Positions 1-13,800 of a DNA stretch of 64,000 bases are shown here, piece by piece. This DNA comes from Opisthocomus hoazin (taxonomy: Eukaryota > Chordata > Aves > Opisthocomiformes > Opisthocomidae): positions 22,857,537 through 22,921,536 of the forward strand of contig NC_134428.1 in the NCBI RefSeq assembly GCF_030867145.1, in the 5' to 3' direction. A program made the position numbers and the translations under genes. A model generated the notes under the pieces. It worked only from the letters and a program-made list of their open reading frames with translations, searched no databases and had not been told where the DNA came from. Positions within the stretch are counted from its first letter, which is position 1; each line of letters begins with the position of its first letter.

Positions 1-3000
1 GCAATAGTGGAACAGGAAAGACAGTTGGAAAAACATCTGGGCTTTAGAAACTTCAAGCAGCCTGGGAAAAAATAACTAGGCAAAGATTGCCTGCATCATG
101 TTCACAGTGGGATTTTGTGTTTTATGAAACTGCAGTATATTTTGTAAAGGCTGTTACAAATTACTCGAGATAACAGAACTGCACATGTCCAAAAAAAAAA
201 GTTTGATAGAATTTTGAAGGTGAATGTGACCTTTCTGAAGAATTGAAGCACATTTCTATGTTTCTTTTTCCAATTTGAAGGAATGCTGTGCCTACTTTTA
301 AAGGATTTTAAATTTTTCAGTCTATTTAAAAAGGGCATGTCTGGTTGCATGAAATCTCATACAACGCTGCATGGGCGGGGGAGTGCTCGTGAAACACAGG
401 GGATAAGGGAAATGACTGATCTCTTTACTTCTGCAGGCATGCTTTTAATAATTTCTCCTACTGAGCCCTGGAGCTGTCTGTGTGCCGAGATTTAGAAAGA
501 GAAAAAAAATCAAAGCACCCAGGAGACATAATGCAGTTTTGGGCTACAGTTAAAAGAAAATGACTAGCTTTCTTTCACAAAAATACATTGGGGGTTTAGC
601 TGAAGGAAGAAAAGACCTGCCATTGTCCTTGAGCCTTTTCTCTCCATCTAACCTGCTGCTAAATATATATCTGCTTCAGAGTCTTTTTCCCTTCGCTTTC
701 CTCACATTGACTTGTCTGTTTGCAGTTTCAGATCAGTGAAGAGCCTATATGCAGACTGAAATGCTGCAATTATCTGGACATTCCCATTTCTCTCTTTTTC
801 TAATACTCAATTCTTTTGACATCAAGTTTTTATCAATCCCATAGCAGATATTAGTGAATCCAGTTTATCTTCTGAGGTAGGTAAATGACTCTGAGAATAG
901 GCATAATGTCCAGTTTTATTGCTTCTGAAAATGAAGATGATGTTGATAACCATCTATAATAAGCATTGCACATCTGTTGATCAGTTCTGTTTACAGAAGA
1001 GTCTGTTAAAGTATAACCAACTGCCTTTTATGTATAAAATGCTCTCTGCAAAGCTGTTTCAAGAGAAAGGCCAGAGGTGTTTGCTGCTTTGTCTTACCTC
1101 GAGAGATACACTGGTGCCAGTTGGGAGACAACATGTTTAACTGCTCTGCGATGACCTGAAATGGTTATTGTGCCAATGCCTGTTTCAGCATTTGTGTAAG
1201 ACAAATGTGGTAGTGTTAGAACTAAAGTAGGTGGGACAGTACTCTGAAACCTAGACAGGCATGGCCTGGAAAGGATGCACTTAACTTGTATGTGAAGGAC
1301 TTGCATATGATTTTGACTCCTAATAATTAAATACATTAAACGATGTTATTCATATGTGGAACACACTTAGGTGGTAAAGTATGTTTTGTTGTAGTTTCCC
1401 GGTACATCTGTATTATTTGCATGACGCATCATTTAGGTGAATGTTTTACTCTATGGCAGAACCTTCTTTGTACATAAAGGGATCTTTTTATTCCAGATTT
1501 GTAGCGATCTCACAATGCTTTTCAAACAGTTGGATGTGTCTGCTGCTTTTTGAGCTGTTTGAAATTTTATACAGCTACGGGATCCTTTGTCTTTCCTTGG
1601 CACCATAATTATGTCTGAAGAATACTCAGTCATGAAATTAATATGTTGGAAGATTGAACTGGTAGTTCCTTAGAGGAAATACTGTGCAAAACTCCTAGCT
1701 TTTGGTTTAGTGAAATGAAATGATGTTTCCATGTGACAATTTGAAAGCCATTGAAGAAGGAACTTCTTGTTCACATCCTCGAAAAAAGCAAAACAAAAGA
1801 CCTCAAAAAAACCCAAAAAATTTTGCTTCATTCACTATTAAAATGATGTGTGTGTTTCCATTTTCCAGCTAGTAAGAAGACAGAGTAGGTAGCTTTGCTT
1901 GAATTACTATTTTGCCATGGAGCAAATCTCTCGTCAAATGAAAACTCACGTCAGGCACCGCTGCGGGCTGTAGACACTGTGCTGATTCCTGCCTTTCAGG
2001 ATGTAAACAAAGGGCTGTTCCCAATGTTATACAAAAGTGTCTTCAAAGTGACTTGGAACACTCTGTTAGCCAAGAGGAAACGTTGAGCTATCTATGTGCA
2101 AGAAGCCGTGATGAAAAATCCTCGCAGTGTGGATTTTATGTGAGGCGTTTCATACTGTGATGTCGTAGCAGACTCGAAATGTTGATGGAGTTTCTGTATT
2201 TCAGGACATTCAAGAAGAGTGTACAGTCTACTCAGACCATAAACGTACACTCTTTGGTAGCAAGATCAGCTCAAGACGTTCTCAGACCTTGTGCCCGGAT
2301 GCTATAGCATGCTGCCTTTTTCATTGTGCTGGTGCAGTTTTCAGGTGAACTAGATCAGGTTGAAGGGATGACATATTGTGGGGAATGCAGAGGGTGAGTA
2401 AAAAGCAGAAATTTCGTAAGTTATTATATATTGTTCTCAGCAGCAGTACTGAATCATGGCCTGGACTATTCAATTCAGAATATTTCTATTCATAGAAATG
2501 CTTATTTTGATTTTTGGTTGAAGCTGGTGTTTCACGCATCCTATAAACACCAAAACTTTTATATGAAAAATCAGATGAGACTTAGCAGTTATCAAATTAG
2601 ATTCCAACAGTTCAAAAGAAAAACCCAGTCTTTCAGCTGCCTCTTGTCTGTGAAGAGGCTGCCCTCAGCAAGTGAGGGTAACGACAAAGCTCCAAGTTCA
2701 CAAGCAAAGATTTTATTACGGGGCTGTACTAGAAGTGGAAGTGATGCAGTATCTTTCAGGAACTATCTTCCAGAGCTTGTCTTTCTCTGCTATCATTAAT
2801 ACTCCCAGCAGATCGGTTCTCCTGAGTACGTGAAGTATTAGCTTGGGATCAGCTGGTCGCTGATTAGCATATGAAGTGGCTTTGTGGCTAAAGATTGCTA
2901 TATTAACAATAGGAAGAACTAGACTCCCAAGGCACATGGGTAATTAGCAGGAGCCACCTGGGATTCCCATTTTCAGTGTCGCAAAAAGGCAGAGGGGATA

Positions 3001-4057
3001 GCGTTTGTAGGAGACTGAGCAAATCCATTTCAGAAAGACTGATGAGATGTGGGGGAGGTAGCAGAAACAATGGCTACATGGGAGTAGCAGGTGGGTTGTG
3101 CAGCTGTGCAACGCTGAGCAGCGCGACGTGACCGAGAGCAGCATGAGTGGAATAAATATTGCAGCAGAGCTGCCGTGTAAAGGTGGCGAGGGAAGAGGAA
3201 CAGTGGCCTGGAAGATATTTCTGGTTCTCTAGACGAGCTACCAGGAGCACTTTCGCTTCTGTAGAGGTAGTAGTAACTTGAGGTGTTGAAGACTCTGTTC
3301 GCGCTTGGAAGTTTTTTGTGAGCGTACCTGCTTTCTAGTATACTTTTTCTAGTGGAATGCTACTTAAGGTAGCTCAAATGGAAAAGTGGAATGAAAAACA
3401 CGTTTTGGTACAGCATCAGATTTTTAGCTGTAACTTTAAAAGTTACTGATTTGTAAGCAGTTTTATGTTTGAAATCGTGACAACGCAAAGTGCACCTTGA
3501 ATAGAAGTCATCATTGCATCTTAATTTTTTTTGGACTGCTGTGTGATGAAGGAAAAGAAAACCTCCTTCTAAGACTGCTCGGGTGAATGTTTCCTCTGTG
3601 ACTTACTTTTTTCATCTAACTGCATAATTAGAATGGTGATACGGTTGGAAAACTTTACTAAAAGGTTGGATTAGTAAAATCAACCAATGCTACCCTTCTA
3701 TCAGGGAGATCCTTCTGTTCCTCTTTTATCTTGTCGTGACCTCTCACCATTGGACTGAGTTGTGTAATATTTTTCTTAGGTCTAAAGTTGACAAACCTGA
3801 TATTAAAAATAAATTAGAAAACCCTTTCCTTTCAAAGCTGCCAGGGAACTTGAAGAAAAATCAGAGGGGTGTGAATCTCTTCAGAATGCTAAATCAGAAG
3901 CTGTGATTTACTTGCTGAGATATGTAGATATTTGCTTTCAGAAAGTCTTGCTGGACTTTCAGTTTACCTCTTTAGCAATATAAAACACAAAGCTTTCCTC
4001 TGCAAAAGATGTTTCAAAAAGAAATTCCAGATTTGGTATTTCAGTCACCTTTTTGTG
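1..4057. other. AT-rich non-coding sequence, presumed USP22 intron or flank
   Basis: Only short chance frames are present. The longest is a 122-codon + frame at 2431-2799 with no recognisable motif. No ZnF-UBP exon, RNA gene or transposon was recognised. Confidence 0.6.
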
Positions 4058-4880
4058 GCCTGGATAGGCTGGAAAGCTGGGCAGAGAGGAACCTGATGAG
4101 GTTCAACAAAGGCAAACGCAGGGTCCTGCACCTGGGGAGGAACAATCCCATGCACCAGTACAGGCTTGGGACGGACCTGCCGCAGAGCAGCTCTGCGGAG
4201 AGGGACCTGGGTGTCCTGGTGGACAACAGGTTAACCATGAGCCAGCAGTGTGCCCTGGCTGCCAAGAAAGCCAGTGGGATCCTGGGGTGCATCAAGAAGA
4301 GTGTGGCCAGCAGGACGAGGGAGGTTCTCCTTCCCCTCTACATTGCCCTGGTGAGGCCCCATCTGGAGTACTGTGTCCAGTTCTGGGCTCCCCAGTTCAA
4401 GAAAGATGAAGAGCTACTGGAGAGAGTCCAGCGGAGGGCTACGAGGATGATGAGGGGACTGGAACATCTGCCCTATGAGGAGAGGCTGAGGGAGCTGGGC
4501 TTGTTCAGCCTGGAGAAGAGAAGGCTGCGAGGGGACCTAATAAATGCTTATAAATATCTGCAGGGTGGGTGTCAGGAGGATGGGGCCAAGCTCTTTTCAG
4601 TGGTGCCCAGTGACAGGAGAAGGGGCAATGGGCACAAACTGAGGCACAGGAAGTTCCATCTGAACCTGAGGAAGAACTTCTTCCCTCTGAGGGTGACGGA
4701 GCCCTGGAACAGGCTGCCCAGGGAGGTTGTGGAGTCTCCTTCTCTGGAGATATTCAAGACCTGCTTGGACAAGGTCCTGTGCAGCCTGCTGTAGGTGACC
4801 CTGCTTCAGCAGGAGGGTTGGACTAGATGACCCACAGAGGTCCCTTCCAACCCCTACTATTCTGTGATTCTGTGATTCTG
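4058..4880 (+). mobile_element. CR1 LINE 3' fragment (5'-truncated), reverse-transcriptase C-terminal part
   Basis: An open frame runs from within the element to a stop at 4794. It contains typical CR1 ORF2 C-terminal blocks: [78 protein letters not shown], and [19 protein letters not shown]. The 3' part reads TTGGACTAGATGACC...TTCCAACCC and ends with tandem ATTCTGTG repeats. The reading frame is uninterrupted over this fragment, which suggests a fairly young insertion. The 5' edge is estimated from where CR1 homology is recognised and could be off by some tens of bases. CR1 copies are usually 5'-truncated like this. Confidence 0.95.
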
Positions 4881-7800
4881 TTTTCTGAGAGCATGTCACC
4901 TAGTTTTCCAAAGCTAGTGGCAGAAAGCAATTTGCATTACTGCTGTAATGTCACTTTGTATGGTTTGTCTTTGCAGCAGTCATTGAGTTGCCTGTGATTT
5001 AACTGCTCCTGGGTAAGCCTAGGGACAACCACATTATCACTGAAGTCCCTGCAGTGTCTTACCTGCTTGGAGTGAGCAAACTTTTGTTATAGGAAAGCAA
5101 ATCATCCTACCTTCACATGTATTAATTAACAGTACTTCTTCAGAATGCTTATTTGATCCTGGGCTAGCTTTGCTGAAGATCAAGGGAGGGTTTCTGCTCT
5201 TACTATCTCCGTATTTGATGGAATTTTAGGCCCTCTTTCACAAAGGACATAAGCTGATGTTTTGCATTATAGGAGTTATACTGTTTATGTTTTCATTTCA
5301 TGTTGTGGTTTTGCAGGGGCGTACTCTTTAATGAACATCAAGAGAACCAAACTCCAAAAAGCATTTCTGATGAAAGCAGTAAGACTTATCTTTCCCTCTC
5401 CCCTCCCTCCATGTTGATGGTGTGCTTTAAGCAAAAGAACTAGCAGTGTACTTCTCTCTAATACCTGCAAAAGGTGAAGATGTATGCTACAAATGAGGTG
5501 GACAGCTTTCTTCCGTCAGGGGAAAATAATTTTTTTTCTCTTCATCCATGTGTATGCTTCCTCTTAATTCCAGCAGCATGGTCCTGTGTCTCTTGGGCAT
5601 TCACTCTTGTGCTGTCAAGCTGGTTGCAGAGTCTGCTCAGCTCATTGACCTGGCAGAAAACATTGTGCTTTTTGGTGGTGGTGGTTTTGCAAGAGCAGTG
5701 TTCTGCTGTGTTACCGCACTCAGCAGTTGGACAAAGGTTCTGACACGTGCACAGAGCGGCGTGAGGAGGGCTTGGCACAGGAACAGGGTGCGTGGCTGGG
5801 ATTAACGGGCAACCTCCTTTTGCTGCCAGCAAGCTACACTGCATCTGAGCTGTAGTTCTGTTTGCCACAGCAAAGTCAGCAAAGATTAACAGCTCCTGGA
5901 TTGTCACCTTAGTAAGGCTTGAAATTAGAGTAAGCCAGGAAGTCAATTTTAAACAGCGAACAAACTTTTTGGGCTTTTTAGGATTGCATGTGAAGAAGAC
6001 AAATTCTTTGAGAAGCTGACACCAGTGATAATGTGGCCTATATTGCTGCATACTTAGCTTAATATTTTTTTAAGTACATATTACATAATTACATGAATCC
6101 ATCTTGTCTGCTGTGATTCTAAAATCAGTCAGTTACTACTGATTGATTTTTAAAAAGAAGTAAACTGATAAATACAAGGTAAGGCTGAAATCTAAATGAC
6201 CTTTTTGGCTTAAGCCATTTGCTGTTCCTGCTGTAGTGTGTATGGATAACTGCAAAGTTATGGCTCTTCCTTTTCAGCCTTTATACACAGTCCCCCTCCC
6301 CAAGAGGGAAAAAAAAAAAAGCTCTTTGGAAGTAACTAACACAAAATGTTTGCCTGTCTTTTGGTTGATGATGGAAGAATAGTTGAAACTTGCAAGGCAT
6401 GTTTTTCAGCTTGTAAAGATTAATGGAAGAAGGATACCGATTCCCCTTACAAAGAACTTTTTTGCCCAAGGGTTTAGTCCAGCTTTCAAGTTGAAATGCT
6501 GTAACCAGGTGACGTATAAACCAGTTAACATTTTTTTCTCCAGGGATTATCAGGCAATAGTATTGGGATAGCTTGGAAAATAAAATTGTGTTTTCAAGGA
6601 GATCATGGCTAGTTTTGGCCCTTATTTGGCCTCCCAGTATTTTTCGGTTTATCTTCTTGCAGTAGTGTATGGGTTGAAGAAACCACCAGACCGAACTTCT
6701 GTAGATCGGGAGCATTCTTAACAGCTCTTAGAAATATGATACTCTGAGGTTGTGTTTTGGTGTGGGGTGTTTTTTGGTTTTTGGTGATATCGGTACACAG
6801 AGTAAATCCTATGCTTTTGCTTTGTTTCCAGTAAAAATTCACAAGACGTCAAAAACAATTTTGAGGAGAAGTTACCTTGAAGCTTGAGCTTGGTGGTGGG
6901 CTGGCAGTTGAAACAGCTTCTGCAGTGATGTGCTAAATGTGTTCTGGAGGAGATTCTTGGGTTCAGGGGTCTGCTTGAAGGCTTTAATTTACATGGCTTT
7001 ATGTGGGAGCAGTTTAGTTTAAAACAGAATAGCAAACCAAGTAGAACCTTTGGGTATATTTGCTGTCTGAGGAGTAGTGGGTTTTCACACAGGTTTTGGA
7101 ATTCTTAAAAAAAAAAATAGTCAAAGCATGCACAATGTTTTATATTTTTCCTTCCCTATTAAGATTGTTTTGCATGTTTTATTAGTGGGGAAATAAGAGC
7201 AGACACAGACATGAAAGTATAGGCATGTGCGTAGCTGCAATAATAAAAAATACTGAAGATGAAGAAATGTTGACGTAAGCATCAAATGTTTGTAAAGCTG
7301 TAACTCTAATCTCCAGGGTTGTTTAACTCAAACACAGCCCCTGCAGACTGTACGAAGTTAAAACTACTTGTGTATAAAACAAGCAGGTTGCAGTTGGGGT
7401 TGAATTTTTCTGTTGTCCTGTCCTGGAAAATAGCCATTCATATTACTTGCATAGAAAATACTTGAATTTTGTAACTCTAGGTGGCTCTTAGGGATTTGAG
7501 ACAAAGGAAGATGCACTGTGCGTGTTCATAATGTGAAATTCCTTCGAAGACAGGGTTCTTAATCCAGGGCTTGGATTGTGTTCCAAGCTTCTAACTCAAA
7601 CCTGATTTTGCTCCTCTGGACTTCTTCAAAGTGGATTCATGGTTGTTACTGGTCCACACACATCATTTTTAGTTTACAGACAGTGTTTCAATTCAACTGT
7701 TCTAAAACTGTGTTCTGCACTTCTTCAGGTGAAACTTCATCATTTAGATCCAGCTAGGTAGCAGCACAAAAATCACCTTTTTTTCCCCTCCTAGATGCTG

Positions 7801-10800
7801 ATTCAGCTTCCAAGTGTAAAATGTTTGCTGACTTAATTATTTGTCTTACCTGTCTCTCTCTAATGGTAGTTCATTTTTTTCCTGTGCTGTGCTTTCTTCA
7901 CCAAGTCATTATATAACTTCAATATGTAGTCAAAACACTAGGCTTCTAACATGAAAAATGCAGTAAATGTTAGTCACTTGTCATCATCTGCTTGAACAGG
8001 TTTTTATGGGAATGGGAGGTTTCTTATCAAGAAAAACGCAACAGTAATATGTAGCCAGAATTTGATTCTGACCATCTGAACAAGATACCGTTATTTAGAT
8101 AAAGTATTTTTTGTTTACTTGTTTAAAATTAAAGAAAATTTATCAGAGCATTTCTTTAAAGTAGTGCTTAACTGGCTTAAAAAGAAAAATTAAAACGGTG
8201 GATGCTTACAGATGAAAGTGCTTGGCTTTCTGTGCCTGTCAGAACAAACAGCAGACCTTACCCCTCTTCGACAGCGAGCCCTGAGCTCAGCAGGTATGTC
8301 TCCTGTTTTCTTGACCATGCAATGCCAAGCCACAGACTGTTGCTTTTTTTGTCAACATCATGCAGGGATCCTCTAAAAACCAAAGCCTTTCTTGAAATGG
8401 AGGGGATATTTTTGTTGTACAGTGGTGCAGTCAATGCAAAGATACTTTCATAAACTCTAAATCAAGAACCCGATGAGGAAGTTCAGAATTAGCCCATGTA
8501 GCTATGCTAATTACAGTCTGAACATGTGCCTGTCGTCTTGTCATGGGCAGAGATGCACCCTTAGCATGAGAAGGTTCTTTTTCTTACTATTTAAAAAACT
8601 CAATGCAAAGAAACAAACTTTGATTTACCACTGTATTTTAACCTAATTAACTCCGTGTCGTTACAGAGAGCACGGCATTTTCAGCAAGGCCAGTAATCTC
8701 CGTCTCAGTTTTGTTCTTTTATGGATCGCTTTTGGATTATATTTACTATGACCTTCCATTCTGCTCTCGTATCTGCTTCTAGAGTTGGGCTTTGTGTGGA
8801 CAGAATGTAGATACAGTATATACTGAAACTAGGAATATGCATAAACAGCATGTGGCATGGTTGGTGTGATGTGGATTGTTGGAATAGCTCTGTGCCAATT
8901 CATCAACAATAATTTGTGCATATTAATATATTTGGATGCATTTAATTTCATTGGCAGTTAGCCTACTCTTTAAGTTATTAATTTGTGAAATCTGTTTTGG
9001 GGAAGGGCAAAAACTTGTAGGCAGCATATGGTGTGATATTGGGGGGAAAGGACGGCTGTGGGTGTGAATTTTATTTTGTCAGTTTGGTGGGAGTACCTCT
9101 TGTTCTTTAAAGATGCCATCTGCACAGAATTCTCACTGTAAGTCTTATGCTTCTGTGCAGATCATCCAAGATTGCACTGAGCTTTTAAGTTTGGCTGCTT
9201 TGGGGGAGGGCAAAGGGAATATTTTATTCTGTGCCACCTTTTGAAGTATTTTATTTTGTATAAAGTCTGTTTTTCTTTGCCATCAGGTTGCCATATAAAA
9301 ATACCTTGAAGGGTCTACAGTTGAGCTAGCTTTTAAAGGCTAGTTGACGTAATGCCCCAACTCGATCGTTCAGTCATTTTGGCAAACAGAGTTCCTGTTC
9401 TTTACCTGCTACAGTTCTTCTTTGACATTGGGTGTCATCTGTCTGTTCTCCCTGACCTTCTGCAATTATCAGATTAATCATTATTTTCATGCGCTGGTTC
9501 ACAGGACTTCAATGTCTTGAACTTTGCTCTGTAGGGTGCGTGAGATGGGGCAGCTCCTATTTTGGTTATGGGGTTGCTTTAGGAGCTTCTCAATGCCTTT
9601 ATTCAGCTTTTGAAAATTCATTCAGCTCTATATCTGAGCATACTACGAGCACCACAGTTGTGAGGGGTCTGGCTTCATTGTTAAACTAAGGCATTTTGTA
9701 CGACGCCCATACCTATATGCGGCATTTCATGTCCTGTTTTCTGCTGTGCAGAAACAGGCACCTTTCTCTTTGCTCTGGCTCTTGGTGTGACGTGTCCTTG
9801 GAATGCGTTGTGTTTCATCTTTCTCCTCCAGCTGATTGATCTTCATGTGTTGCAGGGATCAGATAATCAAGTCTATTACTAAGTATCAAAGCATTATGTG
9901 ATGATTTCCAGTGCCATATATGAAAAATGTTTTCTTCCATTGCGTGTTCTGAAAATTTGAGATCCAGATTGTATGTATGCATTCCTCAATGTGTTCACTC
10001 TCTGCTAAGAGATCCTGACAGAGACTGGATCAGGTTGAAGCATGACAGACAGAATTTGTTCAGTGGGTCTTGATATGCCAAGATAGGAATTCAGAGAAGT
10101 TTGGGACAAGTTCTGCTGCAGAACTTAATGCCGTTTTCAGTCTTACTCATTTCAGCTGAGAGAATCCAATAGAGAGAAATGATTGCCATGGATAATTACA
10201 TGCTGCGTAGCTTTCTGTTTTTGAGAACATGGTGCATTGGCTTCTTCTTGAGACACCTGAGAGATGCAGATGGTCAGTAAAAATGCTGAAGATAAGAAAT
10301 TACAGGTACAAAAACTGACATTTTCTATACTCTTGTAAAAAACCAGAAAGGCCTTTGTTTGCAGAGTGCTCATGGGTCCTCCTCCTGCTAGGTGACTTAC
10401 CAAAAGGTTCAAAACTAACCTTGCATGTTGCAGAGATCCTTCACTTTAGGCCCCCTTTCCCCTCCTGCCCCACACTTATTTTAAACTTAAGCTTGGCTAT
10501 GGGAGTCAATAAATTCATATAGATTTCTATTACATTTATAAATATTTTAAAATCAGTTTTTAGGTGTAGATTCAACTTTGTCACCTTAGTTTCCTGGTGC
10601 TTTTACTTTTTTTTTTTTTTTTTAATTCAGGTTATTCTTTACACTTTTATAATACAAGCCAGTCATTGCTTTAACAGGAGGAACAATTCAGCTTCACATC
10701 CTGACCAGGAGAAATGGCTCCTGGAAAATTTTTTTTATACTACCTAGATGAAAACCTAACCCTTGTGGACTTGTCACATGAAACTTTTTGTGCTTGTATC

Positions 10801-13800
10801 AGGATTGTTGTCCTACTCTGCAGCTACAAGACAGCAAAATATTTACTCTAAAGTGAAGTATTTTTACTTGTATTCTGAGCTGTTCCTTTTTACTGTAATT
10901 GTGACCAATCAGGGGACACATTGGCTAGATTCGGCCCACAGAAGGCTTCTGTCTAGCTGTTATTTTTTCTTCCTTGTGGGGAAGCATATGGGGAAATAAA
11001 ATGGCTCATGCCATACCCAGTCAGGTGTACAGAAATTTCTAGTGGAGAAAACCAGTGATACCACAGTAGCTTGGACAATTGTCTCCTTCCTCGTTTTTGG
11101 AGCTGTTGTAAAGCTATTGCTATTTGAAGTATTAAAAAAAAAAAATTATTCTAATTCAGAAGTTTTAATGCTACTAGTAGAGGAGCTTATCTGTAGATTT
11201 CATAGTGTATCTTCCATATTAATGTTGTTGCAGTTCTTACACTCTACATTAATGTATTTACCGAGGTGACACTGGAACACTTCAGAATACAATTGCATCA
11301 GGGGATATTGCAGGATCTCTTCACTGAAGAGTTTTAAGAACAATTCAGGGAAACATTTGTCAGGAATAATGTAGGTAGCATTAATTCTGCTTTGAGGTAG
11401 AGGGATAGACCGAGTAACTTCTCTAGATCTGCTGCAGCTATGTTTCCTGTGATTTTAGTGGAACATTCAATGTACTTTTCAGTGGTTTGGTCAAAAACAC
11501 TCACTTTGTTTTGTTCCGGAAGCATGTTTCTTAATTTAAATTCACAGGGAAGAAATACTTGCAGTCCCTTGTTTGGCTTTAAATAGGTTCTCTATTTACA
11601 TGGGCTATGTAAAAAAATTAAGAGGTTTGTTTGTTTGTATTGCCAGATACTTTAGGAATGCTGACTCATTTTACCAGGCCAAGAGTGTGCACACATGAGC
11701 CAATTGCCATCAAATCAGAAGGGTGAGAGCTTAAAGGACATGAAGTGCTCCTAACTCATCTGTGTGCTTGGTCTTAATCCAAGAATACAGTTACTGCAAA
11801 GTAAATGACAGGCCATAACCTCACAGCCTGGCTTACCATGCCCACACCATTAAAAGAAGTCACTTGCATTGTTTGAAGTGCTTTACGCCTGGAGAATCAG
11901 AAATAAAAATAAGTGTAATTGGTTAATACTCTGCTGGAGATTCAGGCACGCAGTGCTTGCACACCACTGCACTTGCAGAGTATCTCCAGGTAAACGAAAT
12001 CATAGGCAGTGTGCCCTAAGGCAAAGACTGGAAACTCCTCTGGGCTGTGAAATCGTTCCTGATTTGGCATCAGGAGTTTGTGAGTGTTCAAAGATGTACA
12101 TACTGTAAGTATAGTATGGAGGGTACTCTGTGTCTGGCACACTGTGCACTTGGGAATCATTGTCTGGTTGCGGGTTTTGTTTCATCTGTGCAATAATAAT
12201 CTAAAACGCTAGACTTTGTTTGCTTGGTCATGCTCAGGGTAACTTGTTTGATCTGTTTGCTCCAAGGATGTGACTTGCCCTTAGGTTCGTCCAACAGTAC
12301 ATGGCCAAATAGCATGTGTGGAAAGGCCAATCTGTTCCGAGGAAGAACCTGTAGTAAAGCTGTCTTTGGTAGTCATTGCTTAGAGATGTGCATTCTTCTC
12401 CCAAATCTGGGAAGGTTAAGGGTAACCTTTCTTGAATCTTTGCTCATTTTCTTGCTGTTACTTCCATACCATTACGAGAAATTCTTTATTTAAATAAGCT
12501 ACAAACACGTATCTCCTATGCTGAGCCTTTAGTCCAATGTTGTTAAAATGTTATGTGATTGCTTTTACTTGAAGGTACAGCACGATGCATGGACACTGAA
12601 GAGCTCCTCTAGAACTGATATATAGCACTGCCAGTAGCTACAAACGTAAATTTTTTTTGGACCACGCTAGCAGGTATGACACAAAGGAAGTGAACTGGAA
12701 TACCAGATCCAGTGAATCTCTTTGCATTATCCTGTGACTCTCTCTTTTTTTAAAAATTATTAATGTGAATGAGTGATGTATTGAGCTGCAAATGCAAAAG
12801 CGCATATGCAAAATATCTGTGTAGTCTAAAAATGAAGATAGTTAGCAGCCCTGGTTTGTGTTACCTGTTCTCCATCCCTGCCCGAGTGGCAGCGGGGCAG
12901 CTAATTTTGGTTTCAAGAGCCATGTGATAGGAGTAGGGATAGAGGCATTAGGGCTATGGCTGTTCTGCTGCCCAGCCTGTGGCTTTTAGACAACTGCTTG
13001 TGCTGGAAGCTTGTTACAGCGGGGGGGATACAAGGGCTGGCTGGCTGAGAGACACCAACAGGTCCTGCATCCCTCCCTCATTCTGGATGGGGCCTTTTGT
13101 CCTGAGCTGTGGTGAGCTGTGTGAACCTGCTTAGAGGGGTCAAAGACTCATCATTATTTGCAAGTGACAAGTTCACCCTCTCAAGGTGAGACTATTTTTT
13201 TGCTGTCAGATGGGCAAGGTGAACCATTTCACCGTGGAGTCAAGCAGATGCCAGCTCAGTGCAAGGGGAACATCCCTTTTGGCATCAGTGAGCTGTTAGA
13301 TGGGTTTAGCTGTCGTGTGAAAATGCCCTCACCTTTCCTCTCCCTGTCAAAGCTGGTTCCGGTGTTTTGTATCACGCTGTAATATTAATCTGGATGTGTG
13401 AACAGTCATGGGGTGAAAAAGCAGAGGGGGTGTTACACACCTCTTCTGAGCCAGGGTCAATGGACTGGGCCATTCCTGATGGCTGGCAGAGCTGCTTTTG
13501 GAACTGCTCCAACAACTGGGAGTCCCAGACTCCCTTGTTGCAATGTTTTCTAACTGTGAGACAATTATTTTTTAATATCTAATTAGATTTCATTTTTTGT
13601 GAGCTCAGTCTTTTTTTTTTGGTAGGCCACAAGAGTTAATTACAGTCCTCTTTACAGTGGCCTCGAACATACTTGAGAATTGTCAGCCTGGCTGTTCCTC
13701 CATCAGCACTATCTTTTTTAATTAACTGACTCAACCAGTGGGTTCTTCAGCTGTTTCTCCAGTTTCAAATATTAATTTCATGCAAATTTTCACTCATGTT

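Noticed and set aside
2431-2799. 122-codon + frame near the window start
   Set aside because: No recognised motif and AT-rich context; treated as chance.
5542-6051. 169-codon minus-strand frame
   Set aside because: No recognisable motif, no splice or promoter context, low-complexity runs. Length is within what chance can give in 64 kb and six frames.
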